From the IMG/VR virus record IMGVR_UViG_3300024261_000081, positions 1-38,311 of that record: 38,311 nt of DNA. One strand, 5' to 3'. This document shows, one piece after another, positions 5,710 to 14,039 of this stretch (its first letter is position 1; the number at the start of each line of letters is the position of its first letter). The translations under genes and the position numbers were made by a program. The notes under the pieces were generated by a model. The model was not told the origin of the DNA, did no database searches, and saw nothing but the letters and a program-made list of their open reading frames with translations. Origin of the DNA: a virus.

Positions 5710-6033
5710 TTATGGCGCGTAATCCATTGTGACGGTTTCGACTATTCGGGTTGTAAACTCATTCCCGCTGTAATCACAAACAACATATTCAGGCTCGTTA
5801 CCGTAGACAAAATATATTCTGCCCTCTGAATGGTCTCCGTCGAATATGGTTAATGTATCCCCTTCATCGGTTTGGCACATTTCGTCTAGTATTCTTTTTA
5901 TATCGTCTGACTTGCTAAGAACGGTTTCCTCGCCGTCAAAAACTGATATTTTATATCCCTTACCGCTAGGGGATTTCTCACTCAATACCGCATTAATGAT
6001 GTTTGATGCTATTTCTTTTTCGATTGGATGCAT
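5710..6033 (-). CDS. Hypothetical 107-aa acidic protein, first of its operon
   Basis: An acidic 107-aa protein with a helical N-terminus and a strand-rich second half. No domain recognised. An AAAGGAAATAAAG ribosome-binding site precedes the ATG. It is the first leftward gene after the divergent control region 6034-6487 and so the one most directly exposed to that region's regulation. Confidence 0.65.
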   Translation of the reverse strand: MHPIEKEIASNIINAVLSEKSPSGKGYKISVFDGEETVLSKSDDIKRILDEMCQTDEGDTLTIFDGDHSEGRIYFVYGNEPEYVVCDYSGNEFTTRIVETVTMDYAP

Positions 6034-6195
6034 TTTCTTTATTTCCTTTTGTTTAGGTATTCCGATTAGATCAGATAACTATCAGACAGTAAATCATAAA
6101 GATTTTATAGGGGCATAAACTAAGTTAATGGGTAGGTGTCTTGTGTTCTGCACATTGTTGACACGCGCACGCACATTGCCCCAAGCAATCAGATT

Positions 6196-6215
6196 TATTT
6201 ATACCCCCATAAATA
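6196..6215. promoter_or_regulatory. Operator-like palindrome
   Basis: TATTTAT (6196-6202) and its exact complement ATAAATA (6209-6215) are separated by ACCCCC. The arms are AT-only around a C-run, and no T-run follows in either direction, so it looks like a dimeric-regulator site more than a terminator. The binding protein is unknown. Confidence 0.45.
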
Positions 6216-6262
6216 GATTCTATTAGACATCGGGTAACGGATATGCTAGCCAGTTCAAATGC

Positions 6263-6285
6263 AAATGATAATGATTCGCATTTAG
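6263..6285. promoter_or_regulatory. Fur-box-like site 1
   Basis: GATAATGATTCGCATT lies within an almost perfect 21-bp palindrome (6263-6283). Against the 19-bp Fur consensus GATAATGATAATCATTATC, positions 6267-6285 match at 13 of 19. In the 7-1-7 description 12 of 14 positions match. It lies upstream of the virion genes and 36 bp from a second copy. Confidence 0.6.
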
Positions 6286-6298
6286 CCAGGGGCAATCT

Positions 6299-6321
6299 TA
6301 ATGAGAATGATTCGTATTCGC
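6299..6321. promoter_or_regulatory. Fur-box-like site 2
   Basis: GAGAATGATTCGTATT repeats the core of site 1, with AATGATTCG unchanged, exactly 36 bp downstream. It matches the 19-bp Fur consensus at 12 of 19 positions and the 7-1-7 form at 10 of 14. It lies about 40 bp upstream of the AT-rich candidate -10 at 6359. Confidence 0.52.
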
Positions 6322-6412
6322 ACCCCCCCGACCCCTTTTTTTTGTATTGATGTTAATATATATTCTCTCCACTCACCATCGGGGTAAAATACCCTCTATA
6401 AGCGCATTCTAA

Positions 6413-6418
6413 TATAAT
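6413..6418 (+). promoter_or_regulatory. Candidate -10 for the virion operon
   Basis: A perfect TATAAT, 70 nt before the first virion gene. No -35 resembling TTGACA occurs at 16-18 nt upstream, so it is only a candidate. TATATT at 6359-6364 is an alternative. Confidence 0.3.
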
Positions 6419-6487
6419 TAGTACCCTAGCATACCTTAACCCCTTAACGACCCGCTACGAGCCTTACAGAGAGCCTGATAAAGAATT

Positions 6488-7474
6488 ATGTCATTACCAT
6501 ACTTAATTAAACATATACTCTCAAATCCTATAAACCCGCATAAGAATGTAGATGATGAGGTTCAAAGAATAGGAAATGAATACCCTTATAAGTTAACAGA
6601 GCAAGGGCAAATTGGTGCTTTGGGACACGCCTATGGTACGGCGTTAGTGGGCGAAGGGTTTATGAATCTTAAAGAAGATAGGGATAAATATCCAAGCAAT
6701 TACGATAGACATAATAATTCTGTTTCAGATAGATTTTTTAGGGATTTAAAAAAATCAAACCCTCCCAGTTTTATGGGGTTTGGATTAACTTTTCCCGATA
6801 AAATAAATAAAGCAAAAAGAAGCATATTTGGTATGCAGGATACAAAAAATCCGCATCCCTTACCTTATCATTGGGATGTTAAATACAACAACGATATATC
6901 ACCACCCCCTATACCTAATTTTCTTAAAGAGGAAGACCCTGTAAATTGGTATGATAACATACACTCATTTCTTTCTCCTCAAACAAGTTCTGGAATTATT
7001 GATTACCAACCAGATAATCAACAACAAAACCAACAACAAAGCCAACAGCCAATTGCACCACAAATACCTAATACACCTGTTAGCCCCAATCCTCACATAG
7101 ACCCTCCATTAGTTCCTGACGAAATTATTATTCCAGTACCAGATACAAAAGAAACATCTGGGCCTTGGTATGGGGGAGGTGGTGGTTACTTTGTTAGGTC
7201 AAATGCGGCTTACAATGATGCGGGAGAGCGCGTATATCATCCACTAGGAGGTTACTGGCAGTATGATGGTAATCACCCAAATATAAAAGCCGCAAATGAA
7301 GAGGCAAGAAATTGGACTAATACAGGTGTATACAGAACACAAGAATATACTTATGATGGGATTCCATTAACTTTAGACCCTGAAGCAAATTCTGGTCAAG
7401 GAGCATATGTGCAACCAGAGGGTTCTTACAATGGTTATTCTAATTATGATGCGTATCTAGCAAACACAAAATGA
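6488..7474 (+). CDS. Orphan Pro/Gln-rich protein before the terminase
   Basis: A 328-aa protein of unknown function. The N-terminal half is globular-looking. A low-complexity Gln/Pro linker follows (about residues 175-220), and then a Gly/Tyr-rich C-terminal part ending G-Y-S-N-Y-D-A-Y-L-A. It has no membrane segment. Only a weak ribosome-binding site is visible. The stop overlaps the small terminase ATG (ATGA). It could be a minor virion or packaging accessory protein. The C-terminal style recurs in the 152-aa protein at 11234. Confidence 0.7.
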   Translation: MSLPYLIKHILSNPINPHKNVDDEVQRIGNEYPYKLTEQGQIGALGHAYGTALVGEGFMNLKEDRDKYPSNYDRHNNSVSDRFFRDLKKSNPPSFMGFGLTFPDKINKAKRSIFGMQDTKNPHPLPYHWDVKYNNDISPPPIPNFLKEEDPVNWYDNIHSFLSPQTSSGIIDYQPDNQQQNQQQSQQPIAPQIPNTPVSPNPHIDPPLVPDEIIIPVPDTKETSGPWYGGGGGYFVRSNAAYNDAGERVYHPLGGYWQYDGNHPNIKAANEEARNWTNTGVYRTQEYTYDGIPLTLDPEANSGQGAYVQPEGSYNGYSNYDAYLANTK

Positions 7475-7845
7475 AAACAGATAAACAAGAAATATTTATA
7501 GACCAATACTGTATGCATGGTAATGCGGCTAAAGCCGCTGAGATGGCAGGTTATTCGCATCCCAAGCAAAGGGGCTATGAATTAAAGAACCAGTTTACCT
7601 CAGAGATTGAGGCCAGAACCAGAAAATTAATTAAGGATGCTGTCCCTGCCGCACTGCTTGTCCTACAAAATCTAGCACAAAACGCAGAAAGTGAGTCTGT
7701 AAAATTGGGGGCGGTAAAAGATATCCTTGACAGGGCAGGGCTTAAGCCTACAGACAAAATAGAGCAGACCGTCACCAGTGTAGAGGGTAAGTCCACAGAA
7801 GAGTTACAGCAGGAACTGGAGTCCCTTATAGGGCCATTAAATTAG
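7471..7845 (+). CDS. terS: Terminase small subunit
   Basis: A 124-aa protein. The N-terminus (Q-E-I-F-I-D-Q-Y, then G-N-A-A-K-A-A-E-M-A-G-Y-S) has the helix-turn-helix pattern of phage small terminases, followed by helices and an acidic C-terminus. It recognises phage DNA and hands it to the large subunit. The start overlaps the upstream stop (ATGA), and the stop overlaps the GTG of the large subunit (TAGTG). Confidence 0.85.
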   Translation: MKTDKQEIFIDQYCMHGNAAKAAEMAGYSHPKQRGYELKNQFTSEIEARTRKLIKDAVPAALLVLQNLAQNAESESVKLGAVKDILDRAGLKPTDKIEQTVTSVEGKSTEELQQELESLIGPLN

Positions 7846-9290
7846 TGGATGTAGAAAAAGCAGTAGAACTAGCAAAGGAGTTAAAGAAACGACAGAGATT
7901 TGAGAAGATATCCTTCTATGATCCCTATCCGTATCAACTAGACTTCCACGCCACAGGGTTTGAACATAACCAACGCTTATTGATGGCGGCTAACCGAATA
8001 GGTAAATCTTATTGTGGTGCGGCTGAGATGTCCTATCACCTAACAGGATTGTACCCTGAGTGGTGGAAAGGTAAAAAGTTTTACAAGCCTATTACGGCTT
8101 GGGCAGGTGGTGTCTCTAACGAAACCACTAGAGACATTGTACAAGCAGAACTATTGGGTTCCCCCGATGACCCTGAAGCCTTTGGCTCTGGCGCGATTCC
8201 TAAAGAAACTATAATAAAAACGGAACGCAAACCCGGAGTGCCAAACGCCAAGTCCGTAGCATTAATACGGCATACCTCTGGGGAGAACTCTTCTTTACAC
8301 TTCAAAGCCTACGAGATGGGTGTAGACAAATGGCAGGGACGCTCTGTTGACGTTGTATGGCTAGACGAGGAACCCTCAAGGGAACTCTACTCACAGGCCG
8401 TTACACGAACTCTAGATAGGAAAGGGATGGTCTACATGACATTTACCCCAGAACAGGGAATGACAGAGACTGTAGCCGCCTTTATGAACGACATAAAGAA
8501 AGGGCAAAGTCTTAGCAACGCCACATGGGATGACGCTAGTGAACACGTTAAGAGCCTAAAAGGCAAAGAAGGGCATCTTAACGATGACGTTATGGAACAG
8601 ATTCTGTCTGCTTATTCGCCGCATGAACGAGAAATGCGCCGCTTTGGTAGACCTTCTATTGGGTCAGGTCTTATATTTCCAATACCAGAAGAAAAATTAA
8701 TGATTGATCCTATAACTATTGAGGATCATTGGCCTAGAATAGCTGCTATAGATTTTGGTTGGGATCACCCAACCGCAGTAGTTTGGTGTGCCGTAGATAA
8801 TGAAAGTGAGACCTTTTACATTTACGATTGCTACAGGGCATCCAAAGCAAGCCCCGCTGTACACTCTGAGGTTATACGGCAACGACCGTATTTTATTCCC
8901 ATAGCCTACCCACATGACGGAAATCGCAGGGATAGCATGGGAAACCCCGGACTTGCAGAGCAGTACAGGTCTCATGGTTGTAACTTTAGGCTTGAACACT
9001 TTACTAACCCTCCGGGATTAGGGCAGAACAAAGGCTCTAACTCAGTAGAAGAAGGGCTTATGGCTATGCTACAAAGCATGGAAGCAGACAAGTTTAAAGT
9101 ATTTAATACACTACCACATTGGTTTGAAGAGTTTAGAATGTACCATAGAAAGGAAGGTAAAGTGGTCGCCCTTCGTGATGACTTAATGTCAGCAACGCGA
9201 TACGCTTTTCAATCACAAAGATACGCTATTGCAGGGACTGACCCTGAATGGACTAGCGATTTAACTTATAGGAATTACGGAATTGTCTGA
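7845..9290 (+). CDS. terL: Terminase large subunit
   Basis: A 481-aa packaging motor ATPase and nuclease. Walker A is A-A-N-R-I-G-K-S (48-55). Walker B with the catalytic acid is V-D-V-V-W-L-D-E-E-P (168-177). The C-terminal RNase H-like nuclease begins A-A-I-D-F-G-W-D-H-P (300-309), with a later acidic D-D-L-M-S-A. The length is normal for the family. The start is GTG 7845, in overlap with the small subunit stop. The next ATG (7849) is out of frame. Confidence 0.95.
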   Translation: MDVEKAVELAKELKKRQRFEKISFYDPYPYQLDFHATGFEHNQRLLMAANRIGKSYCGAAEMSYHLTGLYPEWWKGKKFYKPITAWAGGVSNETTRDIVQAELLGSPDDPEAFGSGAIPKETIIKTERKPGVPNAKSVALIRHTSGENSSLHFKAYEMGVDKWQGRSVDVVWLDEEPSRELYSQAVTRTLDRKGMVYMTFTPEQGMTETVAAFMNDIKKGQSLSNATWDDASEHVKSLKGKEGHLNDDVMEQILSAYSPHEREMRRFGRPSIGSGLIFPIPEEKLMIDPITIEDHWPRIAAIDFGWDHPTAVVWCAVDNESETFYIYDCYRASKASPAVHSEVIRQRPYFIPIAYPHDGNRRDSMGNPGLAEQYRSHGCNFRLEHFTNPPGLGQNKGSNSVEEGLMAMLQSMEADKFKVFNTLPHWFEEFRMYHRKEGKVVALRDDLMSATRYAFQSQRYAIAGTDPEWTSDLTYRNYGIV

Positions 9291-11229
9291 TATAGAACAA
9301 GAATTAATGTCACGAATTCATCAAGAGATATCTGACTCTCTTGGGTATGATGGCGAAATTTCGTTACAAAGAGAAGAGGCTATTAAGTATTACTATGCTC
9401 TTCCCTTTGGTAATGAGGTTGATGGTCGTAGTCAATACGTTGATTCTACGGTACAAGACACTATAGAGTGGATTAAACCCTCCCTGATGAGGGTGTTTGC
9501 ATCTGGCGATGAAATGGTTAAGTTTACACCGCATGGCCCAGAAGATGTGAGTGCCGCCGCACAAGCAACAGACTATGTTAATTATGTTTTTACTAAAGAT
9601 AATAAAGGTTGGGAGATTCTTTACTCATGGTTCCACGATGCACTTCTTCAAAAGAATGGTATTGTAAAAGTTTGGTGGGATGAATACCCAGAAGAAAAAA
9701 GAGAAGAGTATAGAAATTTGGGAGAGGTTGAATTTGAATATTTAATCTCAGATGATGAGGTAGAAGTTTTAGAGCATACAGAGTATGAAGATAATGGTGT
9801 AATATATCATGATCTTGTAATTAAAAGGTCTAGTTATAACGGTAAAATAAAAATTGAAAACGTACCGCCTGATGAGTTTTTAATATCTAGGGAAGCAAAA
9901 AGTATTCAAGACGCAAGGTTTGTTTGCCACAGAGTAAAGAAAACTGTATCAGAACTTAGACAGATGTATCCTGATGATGATTTTGATGTTGGTGAACTAG
10001 GCGCAGGATATAACGAAGAAGTTTACAATGCAGAACGTCAAGCCAGATATGAGATAGATAACTCATTTGCTTGGGGTAATGGCATGAATGAGTCTGGTGA
10101 AGAAGCGTTAAGAGAATACTGGCTTCACGAATCATTTATACAAACAGACTATGACGATGACGGTATTGCAGAACTAAGAAAAGTTTGCAGTGTAGGCGAC
10201 TATATATTTTCTAACGAAGAAATTGACAAGGTTCCTTTTGTTTCCATTACTCCTTTAAAAATTCCTCATAAATTCTTTGGTATGTCTGTTGCTGATCTTG
10301 TTATGGACTTGCAGTTAATTAAGAGTACGTTAATGCGTAACTTAATGGACAATGCTTATAACCAAAACTTTGGTAGATACGCTGTAATGGAAGGTCAAGC
10401 AAACCTTGATGATTTGCTAACCCAACGTCCGGGCGGTATCGTTAGGGTTAAATCACCCAATGCAGTTATGCCCTTGGCTACTCCTCCTTTACAGCCAGAA
10501 TCATTTCAGATGCTTGGTTATCTTGACGAAGTAAGGGAAGCAAGAACTGGTGTAAATAAAAATACTCAAGGCATTAACGCAGACGCCCTTACAAGTCACA
10601 CAACGGCAACAGCAGTAAATGCAGTAATGACTAACGCTCAGAGCAGGGTTGAGTTGATTGCTCGTCAGTTTGCAGAAACAGGCGTTAAAGAACTTATGTA
10701 CTGTATCTACGAACTTTTAGTTAAGTACCAAGATAAAGAAAGAGTTGTTATGTTAAGAAACGAGTGGGTTCCTATTAGACCAGATATGTGGTCAGATAAA
10801 ATGGACTGCACTGTGTCTGTCGCTCTTGGTAATGGATCAAAGAATGAGCAAATGCAACATCTTTCCCAGATGTTACAGTTTGCTTCAGAATCCATGCGTG
10901 GTGGATTACCTATCGTAACCGTAGACAATATGTACAATTTAGGAGCGGCTTTAATTAAAGCAATGGGTTATCAGAATGTTGATGACTACTTAACTAAACC
11001 ACCGCCTCAACAACCAGAACAACAAAATCCTGAAGCGCAAATGAAAGCGCAACAAGATCAAATGGAAATGCAACTTAAACAAAAAGAGTTAGAAATAAAA
11101 GCCGCTGACGTGCAAGTTAAAATGGCTAAGATTCAACAAGACGCACAAGAAGCGGCAGTTGACGCTCAGTTAAAAGCGGCAGAACTTGCTCTTGAAAGAG
11201 ATCAAGAAAGATCAGTATTAATAGGATAA
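9283..11229 (+). CDS. Portal protein (P22-like head-tail connector)
   Basis: A 648-aa protein following the large terminase, with an 8-nt overlap and a TTG start at 9283. The N-terminal Y-V-D-S-T-V-Q-D-T-I-E-W-I-K-P segment, the D-D-D-G-I-A-E-L repeat-like region, and a long Gln/Lys/Ala-rich helical C-terminal tail (from about residue 570) are typical of P22-type portals. It forms the dodecameric ring through which DNA enters and leaves the head. Confidence 0.9.
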   Translation: MSDIEQELMSRIHQEISDSLGYDGEISLQREEAIKYYYALPFGNEVDGRSQYVDSTVQDTIEWIKPSLMRVFASGDEMVKFTPHGPEDVSAAAQATDYVNYVFTKDNKGWEILYSWFHDALLQKNGIVKVWWDEYPEEKREEYRNLGEVEFEYLISDDEVEVLEHTEYEDNGVIYHDLVIKRSSYNGKIKIENVPPDEFLISREAKSIQDARFVCHRVKKTVSELRQMYPDDDFDVGELGAGYNEEVYNAERQARYEIDNSFAWGNGMNESGEEALREYWLHESFIQTDYDDDGIAELRKVCSVGDYIFSNEEIDKVPFVSITPLKIPHKFFGMSVADLVMDLQLIKSTLMRNLMDNAYNQNFGRYAVMEGQANLDDLLTQRPGGIVRVKSPNAVMPLATPPLQPESFQMLGYLDEVREARTGVNKNTQGINADALTSHTTATAVNAVMTNAQSRVELIARQFAETGVKELMYCIYELLVKYQDKERVVMLRNEWVPIRPDMWSDKMDCTVSVALGNGSKNEQMQHLSQMLQFASESMRGGLPIVTVDNMYNLGAALIKAMGYQNVDDYLTKPPPQQPEQQNPEAQMKAQQDQMEMQLKQKELEIKAADVQVKMAKIQQDAQEAAVDAQLKAAELALERDQERSVLIG

Positions 11230-11233
11230 TACA

Positions 11234-11692
11234 ATGATTAATTTTACAGATAAAGAAGATTTAATGAAATGGTATTACAATACTCATTCACCTGCACCAC
11301 CGCAAAATGGGTCAAGTTTTTTGAATGACTATATTCCTCCTAATCCAAGTAACTACCCATCGAGCATGACATATCCTCCGATTACAGAATATGTTGATGA
11401 ACGTGGTCTTATTCCAGATATTAGCAAACTCCCCGCAGGTGTTGTTCCTGATGCTGATCCGGGGCCATTCTACGGCATAGATGATCCTACTTATCTTGAA
11501 GAGACTGGAGGATTTGATATGAAAACAGCAGAAGGTTACGAAGCATATCTTGCAAGTTTACCATCAGTACCAGAACCTGCACCATCAACTATAACTTATG
11601 ACTCTTATACAGGAGCGCCTATTGTAAGAGATGCAGATGGCGTTGGAGATGGTTCTAGTTTTGGATTAATAGATTCAGCATATATAGGATAG
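11234..11692 (+). CDS. Hypothetical Pro/Tyr-rich 152-aa protein
   Basis: A 152-aa acidic, Pro-, Ser- and Tyr-rich protein, probably largely extended. It ends with an E-G-Y-E-A-Y-L-A segment and a short tail, similar in style to the C-terminus of the protein at 6488. It starts 4 nt after the portal stop. Its place between portal and scaffold suggests a minor head component or decoration; no family recognised. Confidence 0.65.
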   Translation: MINFTDKEDLMKWYYNTHSPAPPQNGSSFLNDYIPPNPSNYPSSMTYPPITEYVDERGLIPDISKLPAGVVPDADPGPFYGIDDPTYLEETGGFDMKTAEGYEAYLASLPSVPEPAPSTITYDSYTGAPIVRDADGVGDGSSFGLIDSAYIG

Positions 11693-11694
11693 TA

Positions 11695-11937
11695 ATGACA
11701 GAAAAACAACGAGAGGAACAAGCAAAACGCCTCCTCAATGACCCGATGTTTAACGAAGCATTTGAACAATTAGCAGAACATATACATACCACTTGGATAC
11801 AAACAAGTGTGAAAGATGTCGAAACTCGTGAGCAATCATGGCTTTCTTTACGGCTCCTTGAGCGAATACGCTTACACTTAACCAGTATTGTAGAGTCTGG
11901 AGAGTTAGCGAGGAAGATCAAGGACATCCACATATAG
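11695..11937 (+). CDS. Hypothetical 80-aa helical head-module protein
   Basis: An 80-aa charged helical protein containing D-P-M-F-N-E-A-F, then W-I-Q-T and a later E-Q-S-W-L-S-L-R-L-L-E. Similar small ORFs lie between portal and scaffold in other marine podoviruses; function unknown. It begins 2 nt after the previous stop and is followed by a good GGAGAATTT ribosome-binding site for the scaffold. Confidence 0.65.
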   Translation: MTEKQREEQAKRLLNDPMFNEAFEQLAEHIHTTWIQTSVKDVETREQSWLSLRLLERIRLHLTSIVESGELARKIKDIHI

Positions 11938-11948
11938 GAGAATTTGTA

Positions 11949-12989
11949 ATGGCGGACAAGCAATCAGCCCCGCTCCCAGTTGAGTCTGGAAGTATAGTAG
12001 AAGCACAATCAGCATTCCTTGGTTTATTGGAACCTGAAGAGGTCAAACCAGAAACACAGGAAAGCGAACCTACCGAAAATGTTGAAGAGTCCATTGAGGA
12101 AACTCAAGACGAACCATTGGAAGAGGATGCCTTAGAAGAGGAAACCGAAGTTGAGGAAGAATCTGAAGAGGAACAGTTAGATGAAAATGAGGAAGTAGAG
12201 ACTGAAGAAGTTTATTCCGTTAAAGTTGACGGAGAAGAAATGGAAGTTAGTCTTGACGAACTTGTTAATGGGTACTCCCGACAATCTGACTATACTCGTA
12301 AAACGCAAGAACTTGCAAGCCAACGAGATCAAATGGCCCAAATGCAACAGCAATGGGCTACTGAAATTTCACAGGCACAAGCGGAGCGTCAGCAATACAT
12401 GGAAGCACTAGGACAATTTGTTCAGAATTCTATGGCAGGTCTAGAACAGTATGCAAATGTAGATTGGGAAAGTCTTAAAGAAGAAGACCCCATTGGATTT
12501 GTAACTAAGAAAGAAGAGTTTCGTGACGCTCAAGAACGTGTTAGGCAAGCGCAAGCACAGCAAGGAGTTGAGCAACAGAAACAACAAGCAGAATTTGCTA
12601 AAGTCAAGCAGATGGCCCTTCAGGAAGAACACAAACGCTTAGTAGAAGCAGTGCCTGAATGGAATGATCCAGATAAGCGTGGCGAAATGGCAAAGGAACT
12701 TTCTTCTTACGCTCTAAATCAGGGATTCAAAAAAGAAGAACTGGAAGAGTTAATAGACCATAGATCGTTAATTGTACTAATGAAGGCGGCTAAGTATGAC
12801 GCTCTTCAGAAGTCTGACGTTAAAGCCAAAAAGATTAAGAATAAACCTAAAGTTATTAGGTCTGGTAAAGGCACTAACAAAAAAGCCGATAGCCAAAAAT
12901 CCAAACGTATTGCCTCAATGAAGCGTCTTAAAGAGAGCGGTCATGTTGATGACTCTGTATCTCTCTTTGAAGATTTCGTAGAACTTTAA
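11949..12989 (+). CDS. Capsid scaffolding protein
   Basis: A 346-aa protein directly before the capsid gene. The N-terminal third is extremely acidic (Glu runs, residues about 30-90). Next comes V-D-G-E-E-M-E-V-S-L-D-E-L-V-N-G-Y (about 92-108), seen in many scaffold proteins, then a Gln-rich coiled coil (about 115-225) and a basic C-terminal tail. The acidic body and basic tail fit a scaffold that binds the coat protein and leaves before packaging. Confidence 0.85.
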   Translation: MADKQSAPLPVESGSIVEAQSAFLGLLEPEEVKPETQESEPTENVEESIEETQDEPLEEDALEEETEVEEESEEEQLDENEEVETEEVYSVKVDGEEMEVSLDELVNGYSRQSDYTRKTQELASQRDQMAQMQQQWATEISQAQAERQQYMEALGQFVQNSMAGLEQYANVDWESLKEEDPIGFVTKKEEFRDAQERVRQAQAQQGVEQQKQQAEFAKVKQMALQEEHKRLVEAVPEWNDPDKRGEMAKELSSYALNQGFKKEELEELIDHRSLIVLMKAAKYDALQKSDVKAKKIKNKPKVIRSGKGTNKKADSQKSKRIASMKRLKESGHVDDSVSLFEDFVEL

Positions 12990-12992
12990 CTA

Positions 12993-13000
12993 AGGAGGTA
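12993..13000 (+). promoter_or_regulatory. Very strong ribosome-binding site of the capsid gene
   Basis: AAGGAGGT stands about 8 nt before the capsid ATG. It is one of the strongest Shine-Dalgarno sequences here and fits the need for hundreds of coat subunits; most other virion genes rely on stop/start overlap. Confidence 0.75.
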
Positions 13001-13007
13001 TATTGCT

Positions 13008-13991
13008 ATGGCAATCCCTACTAATACTCGAGAGACTTACGGTGGTGTACAAATTCGTGAGGACTTGAGCAATATCATTTATAACATCAGTCCAATGGAC
13101 ACGCCGTTTGTTTCAGGCGCAGGTCGAGGCTCATGCTCTAACACTCTGTTTGAGTGGCAGAAAGATGAACTCGCCGCCGCCGCCGCTAACCAGAAAATTG
13201 AGGGCGATAATCCAACATCGCTGGCAATCTCTGAGCCTACCAAGTTGCAGAACTACACTCAGATTTCTGAGAAAGCAGTTCAGACTTCTGGCACTGCGGA
13301 AGCAGTAGACTGGGCAGGTCGAAAGTCAAGTCAGGCTTATCAACTCGCAAAGCGCGCAAAAGAAATTAAGCGTGATATGGAATTGATGCTGACGGGTAAT
13401 GATGTTGCCACTGTTGGCGCATCTGGAACGGCTCGTAAAACTGCCGCTCTTAACTCATGGCTTGGTGACGCAACGGCAGGTGACTCTAACATCATTGACG
13501 GCCCAACAGCCGCCGCTGTTGCTAACCCCGGCGACGGGTCAGCGGCAAAAGCCGCTAGTGGTGCGGCAGTTGTTTTGACAATGGCTATGCTTAATACCTG
13601 TGTCGAGCAGATTTGGAAGGCCGGTGGATCGCCTGACGTAATCATGTGCGACTCGTCATTGAAGGTTAAGTTGTCTGCTCTGGCAGGTTCAGTCATTGCC
13701 GATATCGTGACTAACCATGACAAAGCAACACCTGCTCATGCTGTCAACTCTGTTGATGTTATCGTGACGGACTTTGGTACGTTTAAGATTGTACCTAATC
13801 GTTTCTGTCAGTCAAACCAGTTGTATGTCTTGGATTACGATTTCTGGTGCGTAGATTATCTGCGTCCTTTCCAGACGGAAACCCTTGCTAAAACTGGCGA
13901 CTCTGTTAAACAGATGATGATTGCTGAATATGGCCTTCGTGGTAAGAATGGTCAGGCTTCAGGCTCTGTTATCGGCGTCAAAGCGGCGTAA
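13008..13991 (+). CDS. Major capsid protein (SU10/DUF5309-type, HK97 fold)
   Basis: A 327-aa protein. The N-terminus (T-Y-G-G-V-Q-I-R-E-D-L-S-N-I-I-Y-N-I-S-P), the following M-D-T-P-F-V-S-G, the Q-I-S-E-K-A-V-Q-T-S-G-T segment and the C-terminal A-E-Y-G-L are typical of the DUF5309 / SU10-like capsid family. It follows the scaffold and precedes a strong terminator. The central segment is Ala/Gly-rich (about 150-190), probably an insertion or loop. Confidence 0.92.
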   Translation: MAIPTNTRETYGGVQIREDLSNIIYNISPMDTPFVSGAGRGSCSNTLFEWQKDELAAAAANQKIEGDNPTSLAISEPTKLQNYTQISEKAVQTSGTAEAVDWAGRKSSQAYQLAKRAKEIKRDMELMLTGNDVATVGASGTARKTAALNSWLGDATAGDSNIIDGPTAAAVANPGDGSAAKAASGAAVVLTMAMLNTCVEQIWKAGGSPDVIMCDSSLKVKLSALAGSVIADIVTNHDKATPAHAVNSVDVIVTDFGTFKIVPNRFCQSNQLYVLDYDFWCVDYLRPFQTETLAKTGDSVKQMMIAEYGLRGKNGQASGSVIGVKAA

Positions 13992-13998
13992 TGAGTTT

Positions 13999-14027
13999 GG
14001 CTCCCCTTCGGGGGAGCCTTTCTTTCT
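13999..14027 (+). terminator. Intrinsic terminator after the capsid gene
   Basis: GGCTCCCC and GGGGAGCC form a perfect 8-bp stem with a TTCG tetraloop, followed by TTTCTTTCT. It lies 7 nt after the capsid stop. Partial termination here would keep head proteins in excess of the downstream tail proteins. Confidence 0.92.
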
Positions 14028-14039
14028 GAGAATACGCTA

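Larger units (their letters stand above)
6034..6487. promoter_or_regulatory. Divergent control region between early and virion blocks
   Basis: A 454-bp stretch without a convincing gene. It holds a 7-bp palindrome (6196-6215), two Fur-box-like sites (6263-6285 and 6299-6321), a C7/T8 pyrimidine tract (about 6322-6343), AT-rich candidate -10 elements (TATATT 6359, TATAAT 6413), and on the minus strand TATAAA within about 80 nt of the leftward gene start. No complete consensus sigma70 promoter is visible for the virion genes, so an activator or alternative factor may be needed. Confidence 0.6.

Noticed and set aside
6243-6350. 35-codon plus-strand frame through both Fur-like sites
   Set aside because: Weak ribosome-binding signal, low-complexity product with Pro/Phe tail read from the C/T tract, not coupled to any gene; kept only as a caveat to the Fur interpretation.
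13340-13723. 127-codon minus-strand frame inside the capsid gene
   Set aside because: Shadow of the Ala-rich capsid coding sequence; opposite to the operon and without a ribosome-binding site.
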